From the NCBI GenBank assembly GCA_030620935.1, contig JAUXIP010000133.1:1-6257 (forward strand): DNA of 6,257 nucleotides, written 5' to 3'. The notes beneath the pieces are model-generated. The model was not told the DNA's origin. It made no database searches and saw nothing but the letters and a program-made list of their open reading frames with translations. The stretch comes from Deltaproteobacteria bacterium (GTDB lineage: Bacteria > Desulfobacterota_B > Binatia > UBA9968). Below are positions 1 to 4,963 of the stretch, one piece after another. Position 1 is the stretch's first letter. Each line of letters opens with the position of its first letter. The position numbers and the translations under genes are program-made.

Positions 1-149
1 AGCATCAGGTCGCCACACCGGTGAATTGGAAACAGGGTGAGGACGTCATCATCGTCCCTTCGGTTTCAAATGACGAAGCCAAAAAGAGGTACCCAGGCGG
101 CTGGAAGACGCTGAAACCGTATCTCCGGCTCGTGTCGCAGCCAAAGTAA
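1..149 (+). CDS. 1-Cys peroxiredoxin (Prx6 type), C-terminal fragment
   Basis: Reading frame 3 is open from the left edge to TAA at 147-149 and encodes the last 48 residues of a protein. It begins [20 protein letters not shown] and ends LRLVSQPK. The block [13 protein letters not shown], followed by an EEAKK-like stretch (here [19 protein letters not shown]), is the dimer-arm and C-terminal signature of Prx6-type AhpC/TSA peroxiredoxins. These reduce hydrogen peroxide and organic peroxides in the cytoplasm. The family is usually about 210-225 residues, so the thioredoxin fold and the peroxidatic cysteine (in a PVCTTE-like motif) lie left of the window. Family assignment is confident; the catalytic part is not visible, so activity cannot be judged. 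The gene is followed directly by a terminator. Confidence 0.88.
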   Translation, partial: HQVATPVNWKQGEDVIIVPSVSNDEAKKRYPGGWKTLKPYLRLVSQPK

Positions 150-170
150 GATCACTTTTTGAGTGACTTT

Positions 171-201
171 AAAGAGGCGCCGTTGGGCGCCTCTTTTTTT
201 T
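171..201 (+). terminator. intrinsic terminator of the peroxiredoxin gene
   Basis: An 11-bp perfect stem, AAAGAGGCGCC with GGCGCCTCTTT, has a 4-base GTTG loop and runs into eight T residues (194-201). It starts 21 bases after the peroxiredoxin stop, a textbook rho-independent terminator on the plus strand. Because the left arm begins with AAA, the minus-strand copy has only a weak T tract, so it may help stop the leftward gene 307-921 but poorly. Confidence 0.93.
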
Positions 202-306
202 AGCTCAGCCGGTGCGGTTGTCAGTCTTAATGATGAAAACCTGTTTTTGGGAGGGGGAAAAGGGGTCGGGAGTCTTATTTGCGGTTACGTCGCCTCCGGC
301 CTGAGC

Positions 307-921
307 TCAACGGGTTACTGGAAAAAATGTCTTTAGAATCCTGTGGGTTGGAAAACAAACCAGTGTTGGATAAAGGACCATCAGCACTGCCACGTGCAGG
401 GCGGGCGGCAGCCATTTTTGGGGGACCTCTTTCACGCCATAAACCCAATTGATATTTTCTTTGGGACCACTGACGGCATAAGTCAGCGGGAGCACGATCC
501 AACCGAAGACGACCTGATACTTCCAGGCCTGGATGTCATAGCCAAGTTTGCCGATAGCCCAGAGCTGAATGACCGGTAGCATTACGTGAAACAAAGACAA
601 TGCCCGAATGACAATAGAAATCTGGGGATCGAACATATAGCCCACAAACCCTACGGCCCTGCCACCCTGAATCAGCCTGTAAAAAAAGAGAAAGCTCCAC
701 ACAACGTCGAACAGCAAGACGGCGGTCGTCATCATGCTGACCAGGAAGCGGCTTTCAAGCCAGAGAGCCGCCAATGTCCCGATGAGCGCTATGTCCGAGA
801 ACCAGAGGAAATTCGTCGGGCCGTACCGAACCCAATAGACGGGTACGAGAACCACCACGAAAAGCGTGTACGGAATCTTGATCCAGAGAGAGAGGGACTC
901 CAAGTCTAATACCGCGGACAT
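307..921 (-). CDS. conserved multi-pass membrane protein of unknown function
   Basis: The protein is 204 residues and almost entirely hydrophobic. I place about six membrane segments near residues 11-31, 36-55, 58-82, 101-123, 134-152 and 171-190. Short polar motifs stand out: YGPTNFLWFSD (33-43), FHVMLP (111-116), ENINWVYG (155-162) and PTH (191-193). From memory, this combination occurs in a widespread bacterial family annotated only as membrane-associated protein of about 200 residues; no reaction is known to me. The aromatic and Asn/His residues at membrane edges could bind a cofactor or lipid, but that is speculation. The start ATG at 919-921 is preceded by GGAAGGA only at about 16 bases (938-944 on the plus strand), so translation initiation may be weak or the true start may differ. 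It is transcribed divergently from the 1059 lipoprotein gene. Plus-strand frames across it are shadows. Confidence 0.85.
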   Translation of the reverse strand: MSAVLDLESLSLWIKIPYTLFVVVLVPVYWVRYGPTNFLWFSDIALIGTLAALWLESRFLVSMMTTAVLLFDVVWSFLFFYRLIQGGRAVGFVGYMFDPQISIVIRALSLFHVMLPVIQLWAIGKLGYDIQAWKYQVVFGWIVLPLTYAVSGPKENINWVYGVKEVPQKWLPPALHVAVLMVLYPTLVCFPTHRILKTFFPVTR

Positions 922-1058
922 TGAATTCAGGAGCGTATCCTTCCATAGGAGCCTCTTGGCGTCAAGGAGATTCTCTTCCTGCTTGAAATTCCCAACCAGA
1001 TCTACTAATTAAAACTATGACGAAGATGGTTGACGGAGAAAAAAGGAGGAGGTTTTAG

Positions 1059-1271
1059 ATGAAAGCTTTGCTGAAAAGTCTTTTCGCTATTGTAATTGTG
1101 GTGACGGCTTTGGGCTGCGGTGGAGATGATCAGAGCCGGGCCGAAAGGGACGCGGAAATCAAAAAAAAGATGGAGGAGGCCGTTCAGAAGGAAGGGCAGC
1201 TCTACAAGGGGATGCGGAAAGGAGTCGAAGAAATGGAGAAAAAGGTTCTGGAAGATCAAGGCAAGCAATAG
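1059..1271 (+). CDS. small outer-membrane-type lipoprotein, unknown function
   Basis: The protein is 70 residues. Residues 1-19 form a lipoprotein signal: Lys2 and Lys6, a hydrophobic core LFAIVIVVTAL, then A-L-G-Cys20 as a slightly off-consensus lipobox. Gly at +2 avoids the inner-membrane retention signal, so sorting to the outer membrane is expected. The mature part (about 50 residues) is highly charged and predicted helical (EIKKKMEEAVQKEGQLYKGM and on), with heptad-like spacing but no family I know. The start is firm: AAGGAGGAGG (1043-1052) sits 6 bases before the ATG. The next gene begins 11 bases after the stop and probably shares the transcript. No clear promoter is visible in the upstream gap. 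Confidence 0.82.
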   Translation: MKALLKSLFAIVIVVTALGCGGDDQSRAERDAEIKKKMEEAVQKEGQLYKGMRKGVEEMEKKVLEDQGKQ

Positions 1272-1282
1272 AGGTCGGCTTT

Positions 1283-1816
1283 ATGGCTCGTCCGACAGAG
1301 TTTGCCAAATTAAAGGCGAATCAGTTCGTAGTTTTGATCTTGGACAACGAAGTGACGGTGGGCCATTTTGTCGTGGCTCCACCGCTTCCCTGGAGCCGTT
1401 TGATTCAGCGCGATGGGGTCTGCCAGGTCGCCGAAGGATATCCGTCTTTTTTGACCGCAGAGCAAACGAAGATCGAGATGCGGACCTGGGATGAGGTTTC
1501 GCTGCCTGGGATAACGCACACCTTGAAAGAGCTGGGTGACTCCGTTGATTACGTGCTCGTCGGAAACAATGCGGGCCAAGGATTCCCGCTCGCTCAGAGT
1601 CTGCCTCGAAATTTGATCGACGACCACGCAGCGGTGATTTACGGAGAGAGCCTGCCGGAATTAAAAGAGTACGAGAAACTCGGTTATCGGACTTTCTTCC
1701 AGAGGAGCCGGGCTGTCTCTCGCCTGATCGAGCTGGCCAGGGCCGCGGCCCGGCCCGCGGCCCTGATTTTCATCAATACCATTCAACACAACGAGTTCAA
1801 CTATCATGACCCCTGA
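1283..1816 (+). CDS. hypothetical protein, 177 residues
   Basis: I do not recognise this protein. It is soluble, with no signal peptide or membrane segment, and has a mixed alpha/beta pattern. An N-terminal beta stretch (FVVLILDNEVTVGHFVV, about 15-31) is followed by a Pro/Trp-rich turn (PPLPWSRL). A second strand, VDYVLVGNNAGQGFPL (about 88-103), resembles a nucleotide- or substrate-binding loop, but no standard motif is complete. A helix RAVSRLIELARAAARPAAL and a polar tail ending HNEFNYHDP follow. The ATG follows GAGG at 1271-1274 by 8 bases, and that GAGG overlaps the stop codon of the upstream lipoprotein gene. This supports coupled expression of a two-gene unit. The last 78 coding bases contain an all-GC hairpin (1740-1763). 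Its 3' end is overlapped on the other strand by the reading frame starting at 1948. Confidence 0.72.
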   Translation: MARPTEFAKLKANQFVVLILDNEVTVGHFVVAPPLPWSRLIQRDGVCQVAEGYPSFLTAEQTKIEMRTWDEVSLPGITHTLKELGDSVDYVLVGNNAGQGFPLAQSLPRNLIDDHAAVIYGESLPELKEYEKLGYRTFFQRSRAVSRLIELARAAARPAALIFINTIQHNEFNYHDP

Positions 1817-1948
1817 TATCAATAGGCCCGGTCGCATAGCGATTCGATGAGAAACTCCGCCCCTTCTTTCCTCTTCGCAATCTACCGCCACACAACCACC
1901 CAAAAAGGCCATGATCAGTAGGAGCGCAGCAATGCTCTTGGCTATCAT
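1661..1948 (-). CDS. small lipoprotein, possibly frameshifted after the signal
   Basis: From ATG (1946-1948) the protein starts MIAKSIAALLLIMAFLGGC, a clean lipoprotein signal with LGGC lipobox and Cys19. A GGAGG element lies 5 bases before this ATG, which favours it over the upstream ATG at 2020. In the same frame the protein runs 95 residues to 1661, overlapping the convergent gene 1283-1816 by 156 bases, and its second half (GRGPGRGPGQLDQ) looks like an antisense reading of that gene. If one base is skipped in the purine-rich stretch around 1862-1876, the frame instead reads EGAEFLIESLCDRAY and stops at 1819-1821, just 3 bases from the end of the neighbour. The signal peptide is well supported; the true C terminus is uncertain. 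Function is unknown. Confidence 0.5.
   Translation of the reverse strand: MIAKSIAALLLIMAFLGGCVAVDCEEERRGGVSHRIAMRPGLLISGVMIVELVVLNGIDENQGRGPGRGPGQLDQARDSPAPLEESPITEFLVLF
1740..1763. repeat. all-GC inverted repeat inside a coding region
   Basis: GGGCCGCGG (1740-1748) pairs perfectly with CCGCGGCCC (1755-1763) across a 6-base loop. The first half is itself a 12-bp palindrome (1740-1751). It encodes an Ala/Arg/Pro-rich helix end of the 1283-1816 protein. After it comes TGATTTT, too poor a T tract for a convincing terminator. Confidence 0.6.
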
Positions 1949-2044
1949 TGCCACCTCCACGTAACGAGACTGCCTACCTTTTACGGCGGACGAAATTCCG
2001 TTGTTAAGGCAAACCCGCAAAGCTGCGGTCGACTGGCCCCAGGC

Positions 2045-2073
2045 TTGACAGCTGAGAACAATTCATCTACTTG
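2045..2073 (+). promoter_or_regulatory. weak sigma-70 promoter candidate for the 2136 gene
   Basis: A perfect -35 box TTGACA lies at 2045-2050. At 17 bases spacing the only -10 candidate is TACTTG (2068-2073), a poor match. It sits about 60 bases before the start codon of the substrate-binding-type gene, in the right place, but the -10 is unconvincing. Confidence 0.25.
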
Positions 2074-2135
2074 CGGAGTCAAGCGAACCTATCCGGCGGC
2101 GGATCATAGGCAAGCGCTTTGACGAGGAGAAGCCC

Positions 2136-3080
2136 ATGCGAATGCGCATCGCAGCGGTCGATCTCGTGAGTAATACCTGTTTCCCCGCGCTCGCCGCGGA
2201 AGAACTAGGTCTGTACAAGGCTGAAGGTCTGGATGCGCGCATCGAGCTGGCGCCGATGCTCGGGGCGACGAAGGCGCTTAGAAACGGCACGGCGGACGCG
2301 ATGATCGCCGGTTCGGTGCACGACCTCCTGACGGAGTTCCCACGCTGGAAAGGGGCGAAGCTGGTCGTGGCCCTGGCGCAGGGGACTCCTTGGCTGCTGG
2401 TAGTACGGGCCAATCTCCAGGCGAAGCGCGGCGACATCGTCGCGGTAAAGGGGCTGCGGCTGACCGCGGCGAAGGGACCGGATCTCGCCTTGCGGCAGAT
2501 GCTGATCGAGGCCAAGATCGACCCTGATCGGGACCTGGAGATCGTGGAGCTCCTAGGCGCTAAGGCACGCGATGTTTCGTTTGGGGTGTTCGCGGCCCGC
2601 GCTCTTGAGGCCGGCCAGGTCGACGGCTTTTGGTCCAATGCGATGGGAGCAGAGACCGCGGTCCGGAACGGGGCAGGTAAAATCCTCATCGATGTCCGGC
2701 GCGGTGACGACCCTGCGGAGGTCCGCCGTTTTACCTTCGCCGGTCTCGCTACAACCGAGGCACTGATCGGGCGCGAACCTGAAAGCGTTGCGGCAGCGGT
2801 CCGGGCTATCGTCAAAGCTCAAAAGGCGCTGCGGGAGCAGCCGGCGCTGGCCGCGGAGGTAGGAGGGCGCAAGTTTCCCAAAGAGGCGGCGGAGATGATC
2901 ACGGCGATCGTTGAGCGGGATGCGCCGTTCTACGACCCGGTCATCTACGAAGAGGCAATCGCCGGACTCAACCGCTTCGCCCAATCCATCGGCCACCTGC
3001 CTAGCCCGGTGCCCTACGAGCAGGTAGTGGCGGCTCGCTTTCGCGACCTCTGGCGCATCGCAGAAAGAGGTCGCAAGTAA
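2136..3080 (+). CDS. NMT1/THI5-like (SsuA/TauA-type) substrate-binding protein without signal peptide
   Basis: The protein is 314 residues, the length of a mature periplasmic-binding protein of the ABC nitrate/sulfonate/taurine/THI5 class. Visible class features are the opening strand RIAAVDLVSNTCFPALAAEE followed by LGLYKAEGLDARIELAP (about 4-40), the loop ALRNGTADAMIAGSVHDLL (47-65), TPWLLVVRANL (84-94), and in domain 2 ALEAGQVDGFWSNAMGAE (156-173). The C-terminal part carries the helices around EVGGRKFP and FYDPVIYEEA. Proteins of this fold bind small organic ligands for import. Here the mature-type sequence begins at residue 4. No Lys/Arg-plus-hydrophobic signal precedes it, and no in-frame start codon lies upstream back to about 2061. 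GAGGAGA (2124-2130) 5 bases before the ATG fixes the start. It may be a cytoplasmic binding or enzyme-like relative (as THI5 is). No permease or ATPase gene adjoins it. It is strikingly GC-rich (40 of 60 bases in 2401-2460, against 26 of 60 in 3301-3360 of the next gene). Confidence 0.83.
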   Translation: MRMRIAAVDLVSNTCFPALAAEELGLYKAEGLDARIELAPMLGATKALRNGTADAMIAGSVHDLLTEFPRWKGAKLVVALAQGTPWLLVVRANLQAKRGDIVAVKGLRLTAAKGPDLALRQMLIEAKIDPDRDLEIVELLGAKARDVSFGVFAARALEAGQVDGFWSNAMGAETAVRNGAGKILIDVRRGDDPAEVRRFTFAGLATTEALIGREPESVAAAVRAIVKAQKALREQPALAAEVGGRKFPKEAAEMITAIVERDAPFYDPVIYEEAIAGLNRFAQSIGHLPSPVPYEQVVAARFRDLWRIAERGRK

Positions 3081-3097
3081 TAAGTCGCCTAGCGACC
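3069..3097. repeat. hairpin at the end of the binding-protein gene, with alternative 5' arms
   Basis: GTCGC-CTA-GCGAC (3084-3096) is a perfect 5-bp hairpin just after the stop codon. The 3' arm GCGACC (3092-3097) can equally pair with GGTCGC (3069-3074) in the last codons. There is no following T tract, so it is not a standard intrinsic terminator; it could protect the 3' end of the mRNA. Confidence 0.35.
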
Positions 3098-3245
3098 GCA
3101 GGGAAATTGGGGGATACAGAGAATTAAAAAATGCTAGTGCGCCTCTCTTCTATTCTACCGACAATCCGATTGGCTCTGAAGAAATCTCGGCGTGACGCGA
3201 TGGCGCATGGCCCAAATAGGGGATAAAAAAAGAGACCTTTACTTT

Positions 3246-4304
3246 TCAGGATCCCGTCCAGCCCTTCCACATTTTGGAAGATCCCATGGCCTTCCATTCA
3301 TCCCTCTCGATTTTTGCAAGGAGAACCTTTTTTGCTTGGAGTTCCGACCTTAGCTTTTCATTTTCCGCTGCCATCTGTTCCCGAACCTTTTCGATCTCTT
3401 CCTCTTTGGCATCGAGGAGGGAATCATTCTCCACCAATTTGCTCTTTAATTCATCTATGACGACATTTTCCCCTCCATTGGTATTCGAGCTCATCTTGAG
3501 TTTGAAACGCCTTACCTCCGCATCACGAAGCTTTAGAAGCTTTTCCTGTTCTCTGAGCTGATTTTTCATATCTTGGATCTTGGTGACCAGCTCCGCTTCC
3601 AGCCCGTTCTCTTCGACGTCCAAACCGTTTGTCTTTCTAAGCGGGGTCTTGGGGGCAGCCTGTGGCTCGGGATCGTTCTCGGCCATCTCGGCCGTCTCGG
3701 CCATCCTCTGTTGGAACTCTCTCCTCCGCTTCTCGTCCAAGAACTCTTGGCTGACGGCATTGAGGAATTCATTCAGCCGAATCTTTGCAAAGCCCTCCAT
3801 GGATTCACCGAGAGCCGCAACTTGATCCCGCACGACCAGTGAGGCCATAGGCCCCATGGCTTCCGTGAGCTCAGAAATCAAGTGATCAAAAAATTGTCGC
3901 GGCAGAGTATCCGGCGCCGATTGTATTGGCGCAGGCTCTATCTTTTCAGGTCCGGCGCGATGGGCTTCACTGAAAGCAGGGTCCCTCGACTCCATGGAGG
4001 ATTCCATCTCGGCCGCCCGATTCACAAGAACGTCCGTCTTGGACTGGAGGTCCTTTAGCTCTGTGTTGCGGGTATCCAGCTGTTTTTCCTTTTCTTTTAG
4101 CCGACCTTTTAGAGTGGCGACCTCCGCCCTGAGGCTTTTTTCTATCTCCTCGGCCCTCTGGGTTGTGCTAGAAGTCGACGCCTCTTCCTGCTTAAGGGCC
4201 GACTCCAGCCTGTTGATCCGGCTTTGAAAAGTCTCTTTAAGCTCGGCTATCTCGCCGCCTAAATTAAGAGAGGATCGATCTTCGCTTGATTTAAAGAACT
4301 GCAT
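3246..4304 (-). CDS. coiled-coil protein with a central helical domain
   Basis: The protein is 352 residues, highly charged, with no signal peptide or membrane segment, so it is likely cytoplasmic. Order of parts: coiled coil about 17-105 (heptads such as EIAELKETFQSRINRLESAL and LKEKEKQLDTRNTELKDLQ), a Pro-rich linker about 107-135, a compact helical domain about 137-200 containing LISELTEAMGPMASLVVRDQ and F-L-D-E-K-R-R-R-E-F, an acidic Pro-rich linker about 206-230, and a second coiled coil about 233-335. It ends KMWKGWTGS. The GPMASLVVRDQ-type block resembles a small domain I recall at the C termini of bacterial protein kinases and response regulators (DUF8082-like). That is recollection, not a search result. 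A signalling or scaffolding role is a reasonable inference. The ribosome binding site is TAAGGAA about 11 bases before the ATG. A sigma-54-type promoter lies about 60 bases upstream of the ATG. No clear terminator follows the stop at 3246. Confidence 0.8.
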   Translation of the reverse strand: MQFFKSSEDRSSLNLGGEIAELKETFQSRINRLESALKQEEASTSSTTQRAEEIEKSLRAEVATLKGRLKEKEKQLDTRNTELKDLQSKTDVLVNRAAEMESSMESRDPAFSEAHRAGPEKIEPAPIQSAPDTLPRQFFDHLISELTEAMGPMASLVVRDQVAALGESMEGFAKIRLNEFLNAVSQEFLDEKRRREFQQRMAETAEMAENDPEPQAAPKTPLRKTNGLDVEENGLEAELVTKIQDMKNQLREQEKLLKLRDAEVRRFKLKMSSNTNGGENVVIDELKSKLVENDSLLDAKEEEIEKVREQMAAENEKLRSELQAKKVLLAKIERDEWKAMGSSKMWKGWTGS

Positions 4305-4375
4305 AAAAGTTACTTTTCCTTACTAGGCCTTACCTTACAAAAAAACAGGAACAAAACACTTGTGTCCAAAAAGGA

Positions 4376-4391
4376 TGCTAAAAACGTGCCA
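4376..4391 (-). promoter_or_regulatory. sigma-54 (RpoN) promoter candidate for the coiled-coil gene
   Basis: On the minus strand the bases read TGGCACGTTTTTAGCA, against the consensus TGGCACG-N4-TTGCA. The only mismatch is A for T at one -12 position; the invariant GG (-24) and GC (-12) are present at the required spacing, and the preceding base is T as preferred. The predicted transcript start is near 4365, giving a leader of about 60 bases to the ATG at 4304. The orientation and position fit the leftward gene exactly. Genes with such promoters require an ATP-dependent enhancer-binding activator; no such activator gene is in the window. Confidence 0.62.
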
Positions 4392-4454
4392 AAATATGAA
4401 GATATGAAAATATAGGGAAATCAGTGGATTAGAAAGGCGCTAGTGATTTTGCGA

Positions 4455-4490
4455 GTTGACAGTTGACGTTTTTTGGTCAATTCTGGTCAA
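4455..4490. promoter_or_regulatory. paired TTGAC/GTCAA boxes, possible activator site
   Basis: Two direct copies of GTTGAC (4455-4460, 4462-4467) face two direct copies of GGTCAA (4475-4480, 4485-4490). The inner pair forms TTGAC-N8-GTCAA. The centre lies about 107 bases upstream of the predicted sigma-54 start, the usual distance for an upstream activating sequence. Alternative reading: TTGACA (4456-4461) plus AATTCT (4479-4484) at 17 bases could be a weak rightward sigma-70 promoter. Confidence 0.42.
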
Positions 4491-4529
4491 TTTTTTCATC
4501 TAATCCGCCCATCCTTTTCTTAGGAATGA

Positions 4530-4551
4530 CAGAAACCCGCCAAAAGACGGG
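4530..4551 (-). terminator. terminator-like hairpin on the minus strand
   Basis: On the minus strand CCCGTC-TTTT-GGCGGG forms a 6-bp stem (one G-U pair, which becomes an A-C mismatch on the plus strand) followed by TTTCTG. The G-U/A-C asymmetry favours function on the minus strand. The T tract is interrupted, so strength is moderate. No minus-strand coding gene upstream of it would need a terminator, which points to a non-coding transcript. Confidence 0.35.
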
Positions 4552-4724
4552 AGCAGGCCCCCTCCGCGCAGCGCTGCGATTTATCCGGTTCCGAGGGAGG
4601 AAACTTAGCCCGAAGGGGACGGGAGGGGTGGCCGTCGAGGCAGTGACCTATTGACCCCCCTTCGAGTTCCCTCAGGGCGGTGAGGTTCTCGAACCGAGGC
4701 CGGAAGGTTTTCTCCTGAGGAACC
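4536..4724. other. GC-rich structured block, possible non-coding RNA or leader
   Basis: This non-coding stretch contains several long, nested or adjacent stems. CGAAGGGG (4611-4618) pairs perfectly with CCCCTTCG (4657-4664). Almost directly after it, GTTC plus CTCAGG (4666-4669, 4671-4676, one bulged C) pairs with CCTGAGGAAC (4714-4723), enclosing GGTTC-TC-GAACC (4684-4695). On the other side, CCTCC (4561-4565) can pair with GGAGG around the palindrome CGCAGCGCTGCG (4567-4578). Leftward the block ends at a terminator-like hairpin (4536-4551), suggesting a minus-strand transcript of about 190 bases. No minus-strand promoter is evident, so the plus strand is also possible. I could not match it to a known riboswitch, 6S, RNase P or tmRNA. 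Short reading frames here lack ribosome binding sites. Confidence 0.4.
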
Positions 4725-4753
4725 AAACTTGTTGGGAGAGAGCCAACTTAAGC

Positions 4754-4781
4754 TTGACAGAAGTCCCCTTTTTCGTATATT
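4754..4781 (+). promoter_or_regulatory. sigma-70 promoter for the HAMP sensor gene
   Basis: A perfect -35 box TTGACA (4754-4759) and a good -10 box TATATT (4776-4781) are separated by 16 bases. The predicted start is near 4788, giving a leader of about 175 bases before the ATG at 4964. It is the strongest housekeeping-type promoter in the window. Confidence 0.65.
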
Positions 4782-4963
4782 TCTCCACCCAATTGCTGTT
4801 TCGGGAGTGAGGCTCAATTTTCTACTAGCAACATAGAGCTTACGAACACAGGGTGGTACCTGGTGGTCAGGGGCAAATTTCATTTCTCAGTATCAGCACC
4901 TCAAAAACGATTTTCTTTCAATGGGCCTCACGTGGACAAAACGCATCGCGGGAAGGAGTTAAA

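Noticed and set aside
343..909. Plus-strand open frames over the membrane-protein gene
   Set aside because: Antisense of a convincing polytopic membrane protein; hydrophilic, no motif and no ribosome binding site.
983..1018. TTGAAA with TAATTA as promoter for the 1059 lipoprotein gene
   Set aside because: The -10 hexamer matches only two positions at the required spacing; too weak to claim.
2063..2815. 250-residue minus-strand open frame opposite the binding-protein gene
   Set aside because: Ser/Arg/Ala-rich composition typical of an antisense frame in GC-rich DNA. The plus-strand gene has family motifs and a ribosome binding site.
3226..3248. T run on the minus strand after the coiled-coil gene as a terminator
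   Set aside because: Seven T residues follow the stop codon region, but no stable stem precedes them.
4529..4560. GACAGAAACCCGC as a possible RNase P RNA 3' end
   Set aside because: Resembles the end of RNase P RNA, but the preceding bases lack the conserved core (no GAGGAAAGTCC-type block with correct partners).
4463..4726. Two short frames (one plus, one minus) over the structured block
   Set aside because: The minus frame uses TTG and neither has a ribosome binding site; stem arms explain the bias better.
4605..4883. 92-residue minus-strand open frame across the sensor leader
   Set aside because: No ribosome binding site. It covers the sigma-70 promoter and the stem-forming block, and its composition looks random.
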